From Candidatus Izemoplasma sp. (GTDB lineage Bacteria; Bacillota_I; Bacilli_A; Izemoplasmatales; Izemoplasmataceae), in assembly GCA_007131405.1 (NCBI GenBank), contig SLQR01000029.1:1-34987 (forward strand): a stretch of DNA of 34,987 bases, read 5' to 3'. Shown here one piece after another: positions 7,978 through 16,256 of the stretch. The translations under genes were made by a program, and so were the position numbers. The notes below the pieces were generated by a model that searched no databases, was not told the DNA's origin, and saw only the letters and a list, made by a program, of their open reading frames with translations. Within the stretch, counting starts at the first letter, position 1; every line of letters starts with the position of its first letter.

Positions 7978-9355
7978 GTCTTAAGTGCTGTTTTTCTTTT
8001 AAGGTTTTCATCTCGAATCGATACATAATGTATGAAATTGTACCGGTAATGAGATCCGCTAAGAAGAACGTCCACCAGATTCCCTCAACACCCATAAAAT
8101 GCGTCAGCAACAAAGCAATGGGAATAAAGGCAATAAAGCGTCGAGACAGGGCGATAAAGAAAGCCCGTGTTGCAAAGCCCATGGCTTGATACACACTTGA
8201 TAAAATGACTTGGAAGGTAATAAATGAAAACCCAAGCGCAACAATTCTAAAGGCATAAGCACCATGTTCAATAAAGTATTGATTGCCTTCGCGTTCGAAG
8301 AGCCCAAATAACTGTTCGGCAAACACCATCACAATAAAGAAGACAACGGTGAAGTAAATAAACAACATTTTAGAGGTCTGCCGGATGACGTCAAAGACTC
8401 GGTCATGGAATTGAGCACCAAAGTTAAATCCGACAATTGGAATCATTCCTTGAACGAGCCCGAATCCAGGCATCAGACTAAACCGGAGAAGTCGGTTAAT
8501 GACCCCATAAATTGAAATGTAAATTGCAGGGTCACCGACCGCATAGCGGTTAATTAGGTTGTTGACAATGATAATAAGCACACCACCCATCGCGGTACGC
8601 ACAAAGGATGGCAAGCCAATGGCTATTATCTCTTTTACCATGGAAAAATCGATTTTATACAGTGTTTTTAAATCAATAATTAAAGACGATTTCGGTTGCA
8701 TTGCGCGACTAAAGACATAGACAAACGAGAAGGTTTTCCCAATTGCTGTGGCAAGTGCTGCCCCAGAAACACCCATACCAAGACCCCAATCAAAAATAAA
8801 GATTGGATCGAGCACAATGTTCACAATGGCACCAATCATCAACGATATCATCGCCACTTTTGGTCGCCCTTCGGCGCGTGTTAAGTTATTAAATGTAATG
8901 GACAATGAAAAAGGCACTAAGGCAATTAAAATAATGCTTAAGTATTCACGCGCAAACCCAATGTTGCTTGCGGTTGCGCCAAAAAGCGTAAGCAAAGGAT
9001 CTAAAAATATAAAGGCAAGCACAGAAATCGTTAAGGTTAAACTAAAATTCATCACAAGCGCGGTATTGACCGCGCGCTTCATCGCTTTTTCATCCCCACG
9101 CCCAAAGGCACGCGAGAAGATGGATGCACTCCCAATCCCAATCATCATACCAATCGCCAAAACAATCATTTGAATTGGGTAAGCGATGGTTAAAGCGCCA
9201 ATGGCTAGTTGACCCGATCCCCAAGCCACAAAAAAAGTATCTACTAAATTGTAGAGAGCATTTATAATCATTGCTGCTGTGGCAGGCACAGCGAGCTTAA
9301 AAAGCAGTTTTTTAATTTGCATGTTGCCGAGCATATCGTGGTTTTGTCTATTCAT
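7964..9355 (-). CDS. MATE family multidrug/cation efflux transporter
   Basis: 463 residues from the ATG at 9353-9355, chosen because GGGAGTGG lies just upstream; the frame extends 26 codons further without a good site. Twelve transmembrane helices in two halves. The first half has LYNLVDTFFVAWGSGQLAIG, a hallmark of the DinF/NorM-like bacterial MATE branch, and the N-terminal LAVPATAAMIINAL helix. Length is standard (440-470). It probably exports organic cations or drugs in exchange for Na+ or H+; the coupling ion cannot be assigned. It is a single-gene unit read against its neighbour. Confidence 0.9.
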   Translation of the reverse strand: MNRQNHDMLGNMQIKKLLFKLAVPATAAMIINALYNLVDTFFVAWGSGQLAIGALTIAYPIQMIVLAIGMMIGIGSASIFSRAFGRGDEKAMKRAVNTALVMNFSLTLTISVLAFIFLDPLLTLFGATASNIGFAREYLSIILIALVPFSLSITFNNLTRAEGRPKVAMISLMIGAIVNIVLDPIFIFDWGLGMGVSGAALATAIGKTFSFVYVFSRAMQPKSSLIIDLKTLYKIDFSMVKEIIAIGLPSFVRTAMGGVLIIIVNNLINRYAVGDPAIYISIYGVINRLLRFSLMPGFGLVQGMIPIVGFNFGAQFHDRVFDVIRQTSKMLFIYFTVVFFIVMVFAEQLFGLFEREGNQYFIEHGAYAFRIVALGFSFITFQVILSSVYQAMGFATRAFFIALSRRFIAFIPIALLLTHFMGVEGIWWTFFLADLITGTISYIMYRFEMKTLKEKQHLRQKTA

Positions 9356-9465
9356 AATGTCCACTCCCAAAATTATTATAACATGTGATTTATATTTGTT
9401 AAGGGCTTGACTAAAATTCAATAAAAAATGCAATTAACCTAGGGCTAAAAAACGCATAAAGCAAA

Positions 9466-9499
9466 TAAAAAGGACTCAAACCACAAAGGGTGAGTCCTT
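9466..9499 (-). terminator. Rho-independent terminator (minus strand)
   Basis: Stem AAGGACTCA (9470-9478) / TGAGTCCTT (9491-9499) with a 12-base loop. Read on the minus strand it ends in TTTTT, so it ends the 9505-9792 gene. Nothing else is clear in the ~150 bases between the two minus-strand genes. Confidence 0.75.
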
Positions 9500-9504
9500 G
9501 ATTG

Positions 9505-9792
9505 TTATGCCGCATAAAACAATTGCGTGACAAACCACGAAAGTGGAATGGCTAAAAACATGATGAGAATCGATAGACGGAACCGTTTAAGCAACGGCTT
9601 TGGCACATGAAAGAAATGCAGGATAATAACGGTCACGATGTATAAAACCCCTAAGAATGGCATGCCATACATCACCAAGAGCCCATACTGATGTTGCGCA
9701 AAGACAAGAAAGAAACCTAATGCGAATAAGGGGATGGCAGTAAAACCGATAACGAAACCAATAACAAGCGGTAATATTGGTGCTAGCTTCAT
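9505..9792 (-). CDS. Small three-helix membrane protein, unknown
   Basis: 95 residues starting MKLAPILP from the ATG at 9790-9792, just downstream of a GAGGTGA site. Three hydrophobic helices: about 5-30, 38-60 and 72-92; the KPLLKRFR stretch forms a basic cytoplasmic loop. The family is not recognised. It has its own terminator and divergent neighbours, so it seems to be transcribed alone. Confidence 0.65.
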   Translation of the reverse strand: MKLAPILPLVIGFVIGFTAIPLFALGFFLVFAQHQYGLLVMYGMPFLGVLYIVTVIILHFFHVPKPLLKRFRLSILIMFLAIPLSWFVTQLFYAA

Positions 9793-9866
9793 CAAATCAC
9801 CTCATGTTTAGTATAAACCGATTCCCAATAAGTAAAAAGGGATAAGCATAGCGTTTTCGATAGGTA

Positions 9867-9905
9867 TTGAAAAATCGGATTATCCATTTTATAATATGGT
9901 ATAAT
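9867..9905 (+). promoter_or_regulatory. Promoter(s) of the mini-thioredoxin gene
   Basis: TTGAAA (9867-9872), 17-base spacer and TATAAT (9890-9895) form a near-consensus sigma-A promoter. A second, extended -10 (TGGTATAAT, 9897-9905) overlaps it ten bases on. Confidence 0.65.
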
Positions 9906-9954
9906 ATATCATCAATAAACACGAGCACGATATTTGATTGATAGGAGGATACCT

Positions 9955-10185
9955 ATGGTTATTAAAATTTTAGGTAAAGGGTGTAAAAAATGCGACTTAC
10001 TTGAGAAGAATGCGCGTTTAGCTGCTCAAGAACTTGATCTTGATGTCACCATTGAAAAAGTAGAAGACATCAATGCCATTGCTGAACATGGAGTATTTCA
10101 AACCCCAGCACTCGTCATCGACGGCCAAGTAAAACTTGCCGGGAAAGTGGCATCAGCGAAAAAGATTAAAACATTCTTAGCGTAA
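9955..10185 (+). CDS. Mini-thioredoxin/redox-active disulfide protein
   Basis: 76 residues starting at the ATG at 9955, 7 bases after AGGAGG. Single thioredoxin fold of the small archaeal-type family (TIGR00412): active-site C10-K-K-C13 close to the N-terminus and a cis-proline at 51 in FQTPALVIDG. In this family the partner is usually a thioredoxin or glutaredoxin reductase-like protein; none is adjacent. Many relatives sit next to permease or arsenic-related genes, but that is not the case here. It probably acts as a cytoplasmic dithiol/disulfide carrier, distinct from the classical thioredoxin at 20529-20843. Confidence 0.85.
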   Translation: MVIKILGKGCKKCDLLEKNARLAAQELDLDVTIEKVEDINAIAEHGVFQTPALVIDGQVKLAGKVASAKKIKTFLA

Positions 10186-10208
10186 AACAAGTCATTTGAC
10201 TTGTTTTT
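10184..10208 (+). terminator. Rho-independent terminator
   Basis: AAAACAAGTC / GACTTGTTTT hairpin with a 4-base loop, overlapping the stop codon and running into a T tract. Confidence 0.8.
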
Positions 10209-10241
10209 CTTTTGAGTTGTTATGTCATATTAATAATTTTA

Positions 10242-10250
10242 TGCTATAAT
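10242..10250 (+). promoter_or_regulatory. Extended -10 promoter
   Basis: TGCTATAAT, an extended -10 element, 37 bases before the start at 10287. No good -35 is seen, which is normal for extended -10 promoters. Confidence 0.55.
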
Positions 10251-10286
10251 TTGAAAGAGTTCAACGAACATGAAGAGGTGCTGACG

Positions 10287-11108
10287 ATGGAAGAAAAAAC
10301 CTTATCCTATAAAGAAAAAGCGTTAAAAAACGGCAAACAAACCTTAGCCTTGCAAGTCATCATCATTTTTGCTTTTGTGGGCATGATGCTCATGCGCACA
10401 GATGAAGTGGTTGTTGCTTTTGGTTTTTTTGCTTTTTTTGGTTCGCTCATAATGCTCGCGCTAATGCTCGATTACCGCGAAGCGAACCGTCTGTTTTTGT
10501 ATCCCAAAGGCATAGTGGCGGTCGTTTTTAACGCCATCAATTATTTAATGTTAATCTATCTTTTTGACTATGCAACGGGCTTATTTATGATGTTAAGCAT
10601 GCTGTTTATTATAATAAGTACATACATACTGATTAAGCAATATATGATCGGTTTACGTTTAAATGAAGCAGACTATATCAATTATATACGTCACTATCCA
10701 GTGACACTCGATACCATGAAACGCCACGTGTATGTGACCATGAATGAACGGTTAAAGCGCATTGTTTATCTTGGTGTTATCTACGCCATCATTGTAAGTT
10801 TATTTCCTGAAGCACACGCGTCGTTTATGGTGTTGTTCTTGATGATTGTTTACTGGCAAGTGGCGATGAGTTTTTATCTTTTTAAGTACGATAAGTGGTT
10901 TACGATTAAGCATTTATTCCATTTAACGAGTTGGATTCTAGTGTATTTTGTGCTCGTTCATTTTGAGGTGACTCGTCACGATATTATGGGTATTCTTTTA
11001 TTTGTGATTATTGCGTATGCACCGCTTTTTGCTTTTGTGAGTTCGATTGAAGGCCAGTTACGTAAACTGGATGAGAAACAACGATTCACAAACAGTATTC
11101 AGGATTAG
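10287..11108 (+). CDS. Eight-helix membrane protein, family not recognised
   Basis: 273 residues from the ATG at 10287, which follows GAAGAGGTG; the extra 25 codons upstream in frame would overlap the promoter. A charged cytoplasmic N-terminus (about 1-20) is followed by about eight hydrophobic helices. The loop of about 105-150 is polar, with NEADYINYIRHYPVTLDTM and YVTMNERLKR, and could be a cytoplasmic domain. The C-terminus is charged (GQLRKLDEKQRF). There is no transporter signature, catalytic motif or signal peptide that I recognise. It has its own promoter and sits before a solitary Mrp/NuoN-like antiporter gene, but a promoter between them argues against an obligate operon. Confidence 0.65.
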   Translation: MEEKTLSYKEKALKNGKQTLALQVIIIFAFVGMMLMRTDEVVVAFGFFAFFGSLIMLALMLDYREANRLFLYPKGIVAVVFNAINYLMLIYLFDYATGLFMMLSMLFIIISTYILIKQYMIGLRLNEADYINYIRHYPVTLDTMKRHVYVTMNERLKRIVYLGVIYAIIVSLFPEAHASFMVLFLMIVYWQVAMSFYLFKYDKWFTIKHLFHLTSWILVYFVLVHFEVTRHDIMGILLFVIIAYAPLFAFVSSIEGQLRKLDEKQRFTNSIQD

Positions 11109-11116
11109 ACAAAATA

Positions 11117-11125
11117 TGCTATAAT
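11117..11125 (+). promoter_or_regulatory. Extended -10 promoter of antiporter gene
   Basis: TGCTATAAT at 11117-11125, nine bases after the preceding stop. With a start near 11132, the ATG at 11159 is a better translation start than the GTG at 11141, which would leave almost no leader. Confidence 0.55.
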
Positions 11126-11158
11126 AGTAAAAGATAATTTGTGAAAGTAGGGTACGTT

Positions 11159-12769
11159 ATGACATTTATACCAATTTACATCATTGTGATACCGATTGTC
11201 ACATCGATTCTTATCTATATTTTTAAGAATAAACATATTAATTATTTAGCACTTGTCAGCCAACTTGTGATTACGGCTTTGGCAATTCTTTATTTTTATG
11301 TGCACCGTGTTGATGGAACCTTCTTACCACAGACTTTTGTGGTTGGGTTGTGGGATGATCGCATCGGCATAAGCCTTCGTAATGACTATTTAAGTATGTC
11401 GTTTGTGTTTTTATCCATTTTCAGTTGGTGGATGGTGCTATTATATACCTTTAACAAAGAGAAAACAGATCACGACTTTTTGTTCTTTTTGACCTTTTTA
11501 CAAGGGGTCTTTTTAGGCCTCCTCCAAACCAACGATTTATTTAATATGTTTGTGTTTATGGAGTTAACAACGATTATCGTGACGATTTTGATTGCGTTTA
11601 ATAAAGCGGGAACATCCTTCCGGGCTGGGTTGTATTATTTACTTGTAAACACCAGCGGTGTTTTGGCTTTTTTAATTGGAATTATTTTCCTATACAATAC
11701 GTTTGGCACGATTAATATCCAACACATCACCAATGGCATGGGTGATGTGAGTGATACCATGGTGATTCGCTTTACCTATGTGTTAATGCTTGCAGGTATT
11801 AGCGTTAAGGCGGCATTCTTTCCAGTCTTTACGTGGTTACCAAGAGCACATGGTGCAGCGAAAAGTGGCATTAGTGCATTATTAAGTGGATTGATTGTCA
11901 AAGGTGGCCTTTATCTTTTTATTCGTATTAATGAAATGTTTGCGCTCGCCGATTATCATTACGCGGATTTCTTCTTTGTGATCGGCGCACTAACAGGGAT
12001 TGTAGGGATTGTCTTTGCGATTACACAAACCGATATCAAGCAGATGCTTGCGTATTCAACGGTGAGTCAGATTGGTTTAATCATCATTGGGTTATCAAGT
12101 TCCGATGTGAATGTCTATCTTGGTGGCCAACTGCATATTTTTAACCACGCCCTTTTCAAAATTTTACTGTTTATGGGTGCAGGGATGATTATTCATGTTT
12201 TCCATACAAAGAGAGTTACTGAGTTACGCGGCGTGTTTAGGGCCATGCCACTTGTGAGCATTGCGATGATTATTGGGATGTTATCGATCACGGGGGCCCC
12301 ATTGCTTAATGGGTTTATTAGCAAGTCTGCGATTATGTATGGCTTTGAATCAACGGATTTACGCTATTGGATTTTGTTTTTAATCAATATTGGAACGGCA
12401 ACGCTTTTTGTTAAGATGAGTCAAATCTTCTTTGGCAAGAAAAGTTTGTCTTTCCGTTTCCAAAATTACATACAGGATGCTGCACTCATCATTATCGCTT
12501 TTGTTATTATACTATTTGGAAACTTTTACATTCCAATTGGCCAAGGATTCTTTGGCGCAGATTTCTCAAATATTCAGTTTACGCTATGGAAACTGGTGGA
12601 ATATTTAATCATTATCGGGGTGGCCTTTGGGATTTTCTACTTCCTGATTCGACCGGATTACAAAGGGGTAAAACTGATACGAAATTACACCGTATCTTTT
12701 GAGTCAGCGAATTACTTATTTGTGATGTATATTGTGACCATGGTTATCTATTTCGTTATTTTATACTAA
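11159..12769 (+). CDS. Solitary complex-I/MrpD-type ion-translocating subunit
   Basis: 536 residues, about 14 transmembrane helices, of the NuoL/M/N-MrpD family (Proton_antipo_M). Conserved proton-path residues are present: Glu135 (FVFMELTT), Lys217 (GISVKAAFFP), Lys248, His330 and Lys334 (FNHALFK), and Lys389. The GISVKAAFFPVFTWLPRAHG segment is diagnostic. The closest general resemblance is to MrpD and NuoN-like subunits. Normally such subunits sit in a multi-subunit Mrp antiporter, hydrogenase or complex I, but no other subunit is nearby. Whether it works alone or with partners elsewhere cannot be decided. Its ribosome-binding site (GTAGGG) is modest; the in-frame GTG at 11141 is a possible alternative start. 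Confidence 0.87.
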   Translation: MTFIPIYIIVIPIVTSILIYIFKNKHINYLALVSQLVITALAILYFYVHRVDGTFLPQTFVVGLWDDRIGISLRNDYLSMSFVFLSIFSWWMVLLYTFNKEKTDHDFLFFLTFLQGVFLGLLQTNDLFNMFVFMELTTIIVTILIAFNKAGTSFRAGLYYLLVNTSGVLAFLIGIIFLYNTFGTINIQHITNGMGDVSDTMVIRFTYVLMLAGISVKAAFFPVFTWLPRAHGAAKSGISALLSGLIVKGGLYLFIRINEMFALADYHYADFFFVIGALTGIVGIVFAITQTDIKQMLAYSTVSQIGLIIIGLSSSDVNVYLGGQLHIFNHALFKILLFMGAGMIIHVFHTKRVTELRGVFRAMPLVSIAMIIGMLSITGAPLLNGFISKSAIMYGFESTDLRYWILFLINIGTATLFVKMSQIFFGKKSLSFRFQNYIQDAALIIIAFVIILFGNFYIPIGQGFFGADFSNIQFTLWKLVEYLIIIGVAFGIFYFLIRPDYKGVKLIRNYTVSFESANYLFVMYIVTMVIYFVILY

Positions 12770-12772
12770 TAA

Positions 12773-12811
12773 AAAGAACAAGCACATTTGTTGTGTTTGT
12801 TCTTTCTTTTT
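12773..12811 (+). terminator. Rho-independent terminator
   Basis: A 14-bp stem with one G-T pair (12773-12786 with 12792-12805), 5-base loop, then a T-rich tract. Confidence 0.85.
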
Positions 12812-12852
12812 TATACAATTAGTTCGTACTACAAAATAGATGAGGTGATTAC

Positions 12853-13269
12853 ATGAAACCCTTTTTAAGCCGAAAAGCAACCATTCGTGGTGGGCGTGAT
12901 GGCGATATCCAAGCCGCAACTTCCGGATTGGATTTATCCATGGCAAAACCCCCTGAGATGGGCGGAGAAGCAAGCAAGAAAACAAACCCAGAAGAGATAT
13001 TTTCAATGGGTTACGCAGCGTGTTTTGCAAGTTCACTTGAGTACCTTCTTCAAAACAGCATGACGAACTTTGAAGCGATTGAAGTTGAAGCCACAACGCA
13101 TCTTGTCGCTGATGGGGATCAAGGCTTTAAATTTAGCATTGATTTAGAAGTTGAAGTGCGTGGACTGAACAAAGAGGTTGCTCAAGCATTTACGGCGAAA
13201 GCATTAAACTTTTGCCCGTATTCAAAAGCGATTAAAGGCAATGTTGACGTAACCACACAAATAAAGTAG
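12853..13269 (+). CDS. Organic hydroperoxide resistance protein (OsmC/Ohr family)
   Basis: 138 residues, the standard Ohr length. The two redox cysteines are present: Cys57 in MGYAACFASSL and Cys121 in LNFCPYSKAI, with the Glu/Arg-containing environment of the family (GGEASKKTNPEEIF). It reduces organic and lipid hydroperoxides in the cytoplasm, regenerated by lipoyl or low-molecular-weight thiols. The NFCPYSKAIKGNV ending is Ohr-like rather than YhfA-like. The ATG follows GAGGTGA. No OhrR-type regulator is adjacent. A bidirectional hairpin follows. Confidence 0.88.
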   Translation: MKPFLSRKATIRGGRDGDIQAATSGLDLSMAKPPEMGGEASKKTNPEEIFSMGYAACFASSLEYLLQNSMTNFEAIEVEATTHLVADGDQGFKFSIDLEVEVRGLNKEVAQAFTAKALNFCPYSKAIKGNVDVTTQIK

Positions 13270-13288
13270 CCAATGGGTTACTTTTTTT
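13264..13288. terminator. Bidirectional terminator between ohr and DUF1295 genes
   Basis: Arms AAGTAGCC / GGTTACTT (one G-T pair), 4-base loop, seven T on the plus strand and a T-rich stretch on the minus strand. It overlaps the stops of both convergent genes. Confidence 0.7.
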
Positions 13289-14069
13289 GTGGCAATGGAA
13301 AAAACACATTGGTGCGCGCTTTATACGCTTCAAAATCGTCGCGTCCTTTATAGCGCTTTTCAAGCAATGGCACCCCAGAAACAAAACGCACAAGCACCGT
13401 AATTAAGATTGGGGACATAAGACCAATCAGACCCATTAAAGACGGTGAAGCCATCATTAGAATAAAAATTCCCCACCACATAAGGGATTCACCAAAATAG
13501 TTTGGGTGGCGTGTGTATTGCCAAAGCCCACTTTGCATTATTTTCCCTTTATTATCTGGGTTTTGTTTAAACTGCTTGAGTTGACGGTCACCGACTGATT
13601 GAAAGAAGAACCCAATGACCCAAAGACCAATCCCACTACCAAGAAGCACTATATATAGTGTATCGACTTGATAGGTTATACGCGAAGCAAGCATAATCGG
13701 GAGAGCAATGATATACAGCAGTATTGCTTGAAGCATAAAGACTTTTCCATACGCAGCGAAACGCGGGTAACGCCAGTTTTGACGCATCGCTTTATACCGT
13801 GGGTCTTCACCTTGTTTACGGTTGCGCTTAAAAATATAAAAACTCAAACGGAGTCCCCACACAAGCACAAAAAAGGTGATAAGCCATTGCACGAGTTCGA
13901 TCGAACTACTTGTTATAAACTGGTGCACTAGGGCGGTTAATGCAATAACGATAAACCCCAGTCCCCAAGCAATATCGGCAACGGAGTAATCGTTCTTGAT
14001 TAACGCAACAAGATATATTAGATGAAAAAACAAAAATAAACTGATTCCACTATAAATAAATTCCATCAT
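13278..14069 (-). CDS. DUF1295 membrane protein (steroid 5-alpha-reductase-like)
   Basis: 263 residues, six or seven transmembrane helices. The C-terminal half has the DUF1295/ICMT-like cofactor region: [20 protein letters not shown] (about 180-199), followed by [20 protein letters not shown]. These R-H-P-N-Y and E-K-R motifs bind NADPH in steroid 5-alpha-reductase/ergosterol-reductase relatives. It therefore probably reduces a double bond of a lipid or isoprenoid in the membrane. It begins one base after the stop of the DUF2177 gene (TGACATG), so the two are translationally coupled. The exact substrate is unknown. Confidence 0.85.
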   Translation of the reverse strand: MMEFIYSGISLFLFFHLIYLVALIKNDYSVADIAWGLGFIVIALTALVHQFITSSSIELVQWLITFFVLVWGLRLSFYIFKRNRKQGEDPRYKAMRQNWRYPRFAAYGKVFMLQAILLYIIALPIMLASRITYQVDTLYIVLLGSGIGLWVIGFFFQSVGDRQLKQFKQNPDNKGKIMQSGLWQYTRHPNYFGESLMWWGIFILMMASPSLMGLIGLMSPILITVLVRFVSGVPLLEKRYKGRDDFEAYKARTNVFFPLPQKK

Positions 14070-14070
14070 G

Positions 14071-14475
14071 TCACATCCAAATCCATTGATATATTAAATA
14101 ACTAAAAACGCTGGTCATTGCACCAAGTGTCGTCCCCCATGCAAGATCAATTGCGGTGATTTTTAAGGGCCAGTTTTCAAGCGTGGCCAGGTTCGTTAAA
14201 TCGTAGGTTGCATAGGTAATGAAACCAAACAATCCCCCAACTAATAAAGCGTAGTGCCATTGGCCTTTATCAACCGCGGGCATTAATACAAAGAAAACAA
14301 TGCCGCCGATAAAGAGTAAGTAAAATAGCATCGCAGCAAGCCACTTAACACGCGTTGCCATTAGGTGACCAAGATAGTGCTTGTATACGTTTTTAGCAAT
14401 CACGCCAAGCCAAAGCATATCGATTAGAAAAAAGATGATAAATGTAATGAGATAAAGTTTGAAAAATAACAACAT
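14071..14475 (-). CDS. DUF2177 family membrane protein
   Basis: 134 residues from the ATG at 14473-14475, chosen for the AAAGGAGGGG site; the frame is open 24 codons further without one. Four transmembrane helices. The segment [20 protein letters not shown] followed by [13 protein letters not shown] (about 84-116) is the DUF2177 signature, with conserved Asp/Thr/Trp inside the membrane. The function is not established. It forms a two-gene operon with the DUF1295 protein; the families are also neighbours in other bacteria, often with lipid-modifying genes, so a joint role in membrane lipid modification is a reasonable inference. Confidence 0.85.
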   Translation of the reverse strand: MLLFFKLYLITFIIFFLIDMLWLGVIAKNVYKHYLGHLMATRVKWLAAMLFYLLFIGGIVFFVLMPAVDKGQWHYALLVGGLFGFITYATYDLTNLATLENWPLKITAIDLAWGTTLGAMTSVFSYLIYQWIWM

Positions 14476-14574
14476 AACAACCCCTCCTTTTATTACTTTA
14501 ATCATATCATGAAAACGAAAAAATGCATCGTGTGTGCTTGAAAACAAAAAAAATCTTTAAATGATGACTATATT

Positions 14575-14583
14575 TGGTATAAT
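14575..14583 (+). promoter_or_regulatory. Extended -10 promoter of the DUF1576 operon
   Basis: TGGTATAAT (14575-14583), 32 bases before the start at 14615. No good -35 is visible. It lies in the divergent gap between the DUF2177 and DUF1576 genes. Confidence 0.6.
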
Positions 14584-14614
14584 AAGTGTGACTTTATATA
14601 AGGGAGTACATACG

Positions 14615-15895
14615 ATGATTAATCTTTACAGAGCACTCAAGAAAAAAATGATGTTACCAATGATTTTTATTGTTTTATTCACGATGGCCTTTCTTTTTGA
14701 TGATCTTTCCTCAATTGCTCAAGGCTATTTAAACATTCTTCAAAGTCCGAGTGTATTAATTAGCGATTACTTGCACATTGGTGGACTTGGCGCAACGTTA
14801 TTTAATGTTGCGACCATTATGCTTATTAATATTTTGATGCTCCGCGCTTTGAAACTAAAAATGTCTGGACCCATCTTTGCAGGCTTGTTAACGATTGCTG
14901 GGTTTAGTTTTTTTGGAAAGAACATTTTTAATACAATTCCTATTTACTTCGGTATTTACTTGCATGCTAGGCATCAACGTTTACCGTTTAAATCGTTTAT
15001 TATTGTTGTGTTGTTTTCAACCGGGATTTCACCCATTGTTAGCTTCTTAATTTTTGGAACGGGATGGCCATACTATATTGGGATTCCTGCCGGGACAGCG
15101 GCCGGGATATTGACAGGCTTTACGTTGCCGGCCATTAGTGCTCATGTGATTCGCTTTCATAAAGGATATAACCTATATAACATCGGGTTTGCGATGGGTA
15201 TTTTGTCGATGCTTTATGCGGCAATACTCACGACGTTATTTGGGTTTGATCTATTCGTGTTTGAATCGACCACCAGCGAAGCCTACCACACCGAACTGTT
15301 GGTATTAACATTAATATTATCAGGAATTTTTATTGCGAGCGGGTTTATAAACGACCCACACGTCTTAAAAAAATACCCCAAGCTTTTAAACAGCACAGGA
15401 CGCCTTGTATCCGACTTTATTCGTGACGCGGGACGGGATATTTCCATGGTTAATGTTGGTGTTATGGGACTGATATCCGTGCTCGCCATTACGGTATTAA
15501 GGATTCAAATCAACGGCGCAGTCATGGGTGGAATATTGACGGTCATGGGCTTTGGCGCTTTTGGGAAACATCCGCGCAACTCAATTCCGGTTATGCTTGG
15601 GGCGTCTATATGGTTCTTATTAAGCCCAATCGTAACGGGCGAAGAAGCAGGCGTTGGCCTTGCCATTGCGGTGTTGTTTGTGACCGCAGTTGCACCGATT
15701 GCGGGACGTTTTGGTATTTTTCTCGGTATATTTGCCGGATTTGTCCACATTGTCTTAACGCCGTTTACTTACGTCTTTCAAGGCGGATTCGATTTATACA
15801 ACAATGGGTTCGCAGCTGGGTTCGTTGCAGCTTTGCTTGTTCCTGTTTTTGAATTTTTAACGAAAAAGAAGGAAGTTGAAGAAGGAGAGGCTTAA
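14615..15895 (+). CDS. DUF1576 multi-pass membrane protein with internal duplication
   Basis: 426 residues from the ATG at 14615, after AAGGGAG; the frame extends 18 codons upstream but that stretch overlaps the promoter. About ten or more hydrophobic helices. Two similar halves are visible: GPIFAGLLTIAGFSFFGKNI (85-104) matches GAVMGGILTVMGFGAFGKHP (301-320), both continuing N-x-IP; GYNLYNIGFAMG (184-195) matches GFDLYNNGFAAG (391-402). This is a direct duplication with about a 210-residue period, a design typical of channels and transporters. The family has no established function. It leads a four-gene operon with a 116-residue protein, flavodoxin and FMN-binding protein. Confidence 0.85.
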   Translation: MINLYRALKKKMMLPMIFIVLFTMAFLFDDLSSIAQGYLNILQSPSVLISDYLHIGGLGATLFNVATIMLINILMLRALKLKMSGPIFAGLLTIAGFSFFGKNIFNTIPIYFGIYLHARHQRLPFKSFIIVVLFSTGISPIVSFLIFGTGWPYYIGIPAGTAAGILTGFTLPAISAHVIRFHKGYNLYNIGFAMGILSMLYAAILTTLFGFDLFVFESTTSEAYHTELLVLTLILSGIFIASGFINDPHVLKKYPKLLNSTGRLVSDFIRDAGRDISMVNVGVMGLISVLAITVLRIQINGAVMGGILTVMGFGAFGKHPRNSIPVMLGASIWFLLSPIVTGEEAGVGLAIAVLFVTAVAPIAGRFGIFLGIFAGFVHIVLTPFTYVFQGGFDLYNNGFAAGFVAALLVPVFEFLTKKKEVEEGEA

Positions 15896-15896
15896 G

Positions 15897-16247
15897 ATGA
15901 ATAACCAAGAAGTTAAAATCATTTCAAAGATTATTCGCGAATTAAGTCACTATGTGATGATTCACGGGTATAAAAACTACACACTCGAAACCCGCATCGA
16001 AGAAAAAGTCACCTATTTTAAACTCAGTATCCAGAACCCTTCCAAAGCGATGCTAGAAAAAATGAAAGAAAAGGTTAGCCGTGAGCGTGAACTTGAAGTT
16101 GAAACGTATGGATGGGAATTGATTGGCGACATCGATGAAAAAACTGAACTTGAAATATTAGGCCTGCTGATTGATGAAATGGTGATTGAGAAAAAAGAAG
16201 ACATGACACACATCACCTTGATTCGCGAAAGTCGTTATAAAGAATAG
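15897..16247 (+). CDS. 116-residue soluble protein, family not recognised
   Basis: Starts at the ATG at 15897, one base after the DUF1576 stop; its site GAAGGAGAGG lies inside the end of that gene, so the two are coupled. An in-frame TTG at 15876 is less likely. The protein is charged, without membrane segments. A helix (IISKIIRELSHYVMIHGY) is followed by alternating strands (YTLETRIEEKVTYFKLSIQN), a basic helix, a third strand-like VETYGWELIGDI, and ITLIRESRYKE. The order loosely recalls an alpha/beta sandwich such as a partial HATPase-like fold, but no nucleotide motif is present. It may be a cytoplasmic partner of the DUF1576 protein. Confidence 0.7.
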   Translation: MNNQEVKIISKIIRELSHYVMIHGYKNYTLETRIEEKVTYFKLSIQNPSKAMLEKMKEKVSRERELEVETYGWELIGDIDEKTELEILGLLIDEMVIEKKEDMTHITLIRESRYKE

Positions 16248-16256
16248 GGGAGTACG

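Noticed and set aside
8748-9173. 141-codon open frame on the plus strand
   Set aside because: It lies wholly inside the MATE gene on the other strand, has low-complexity Lys/Ala/Ile composition and no ribosome-binding site: a shadow frame.
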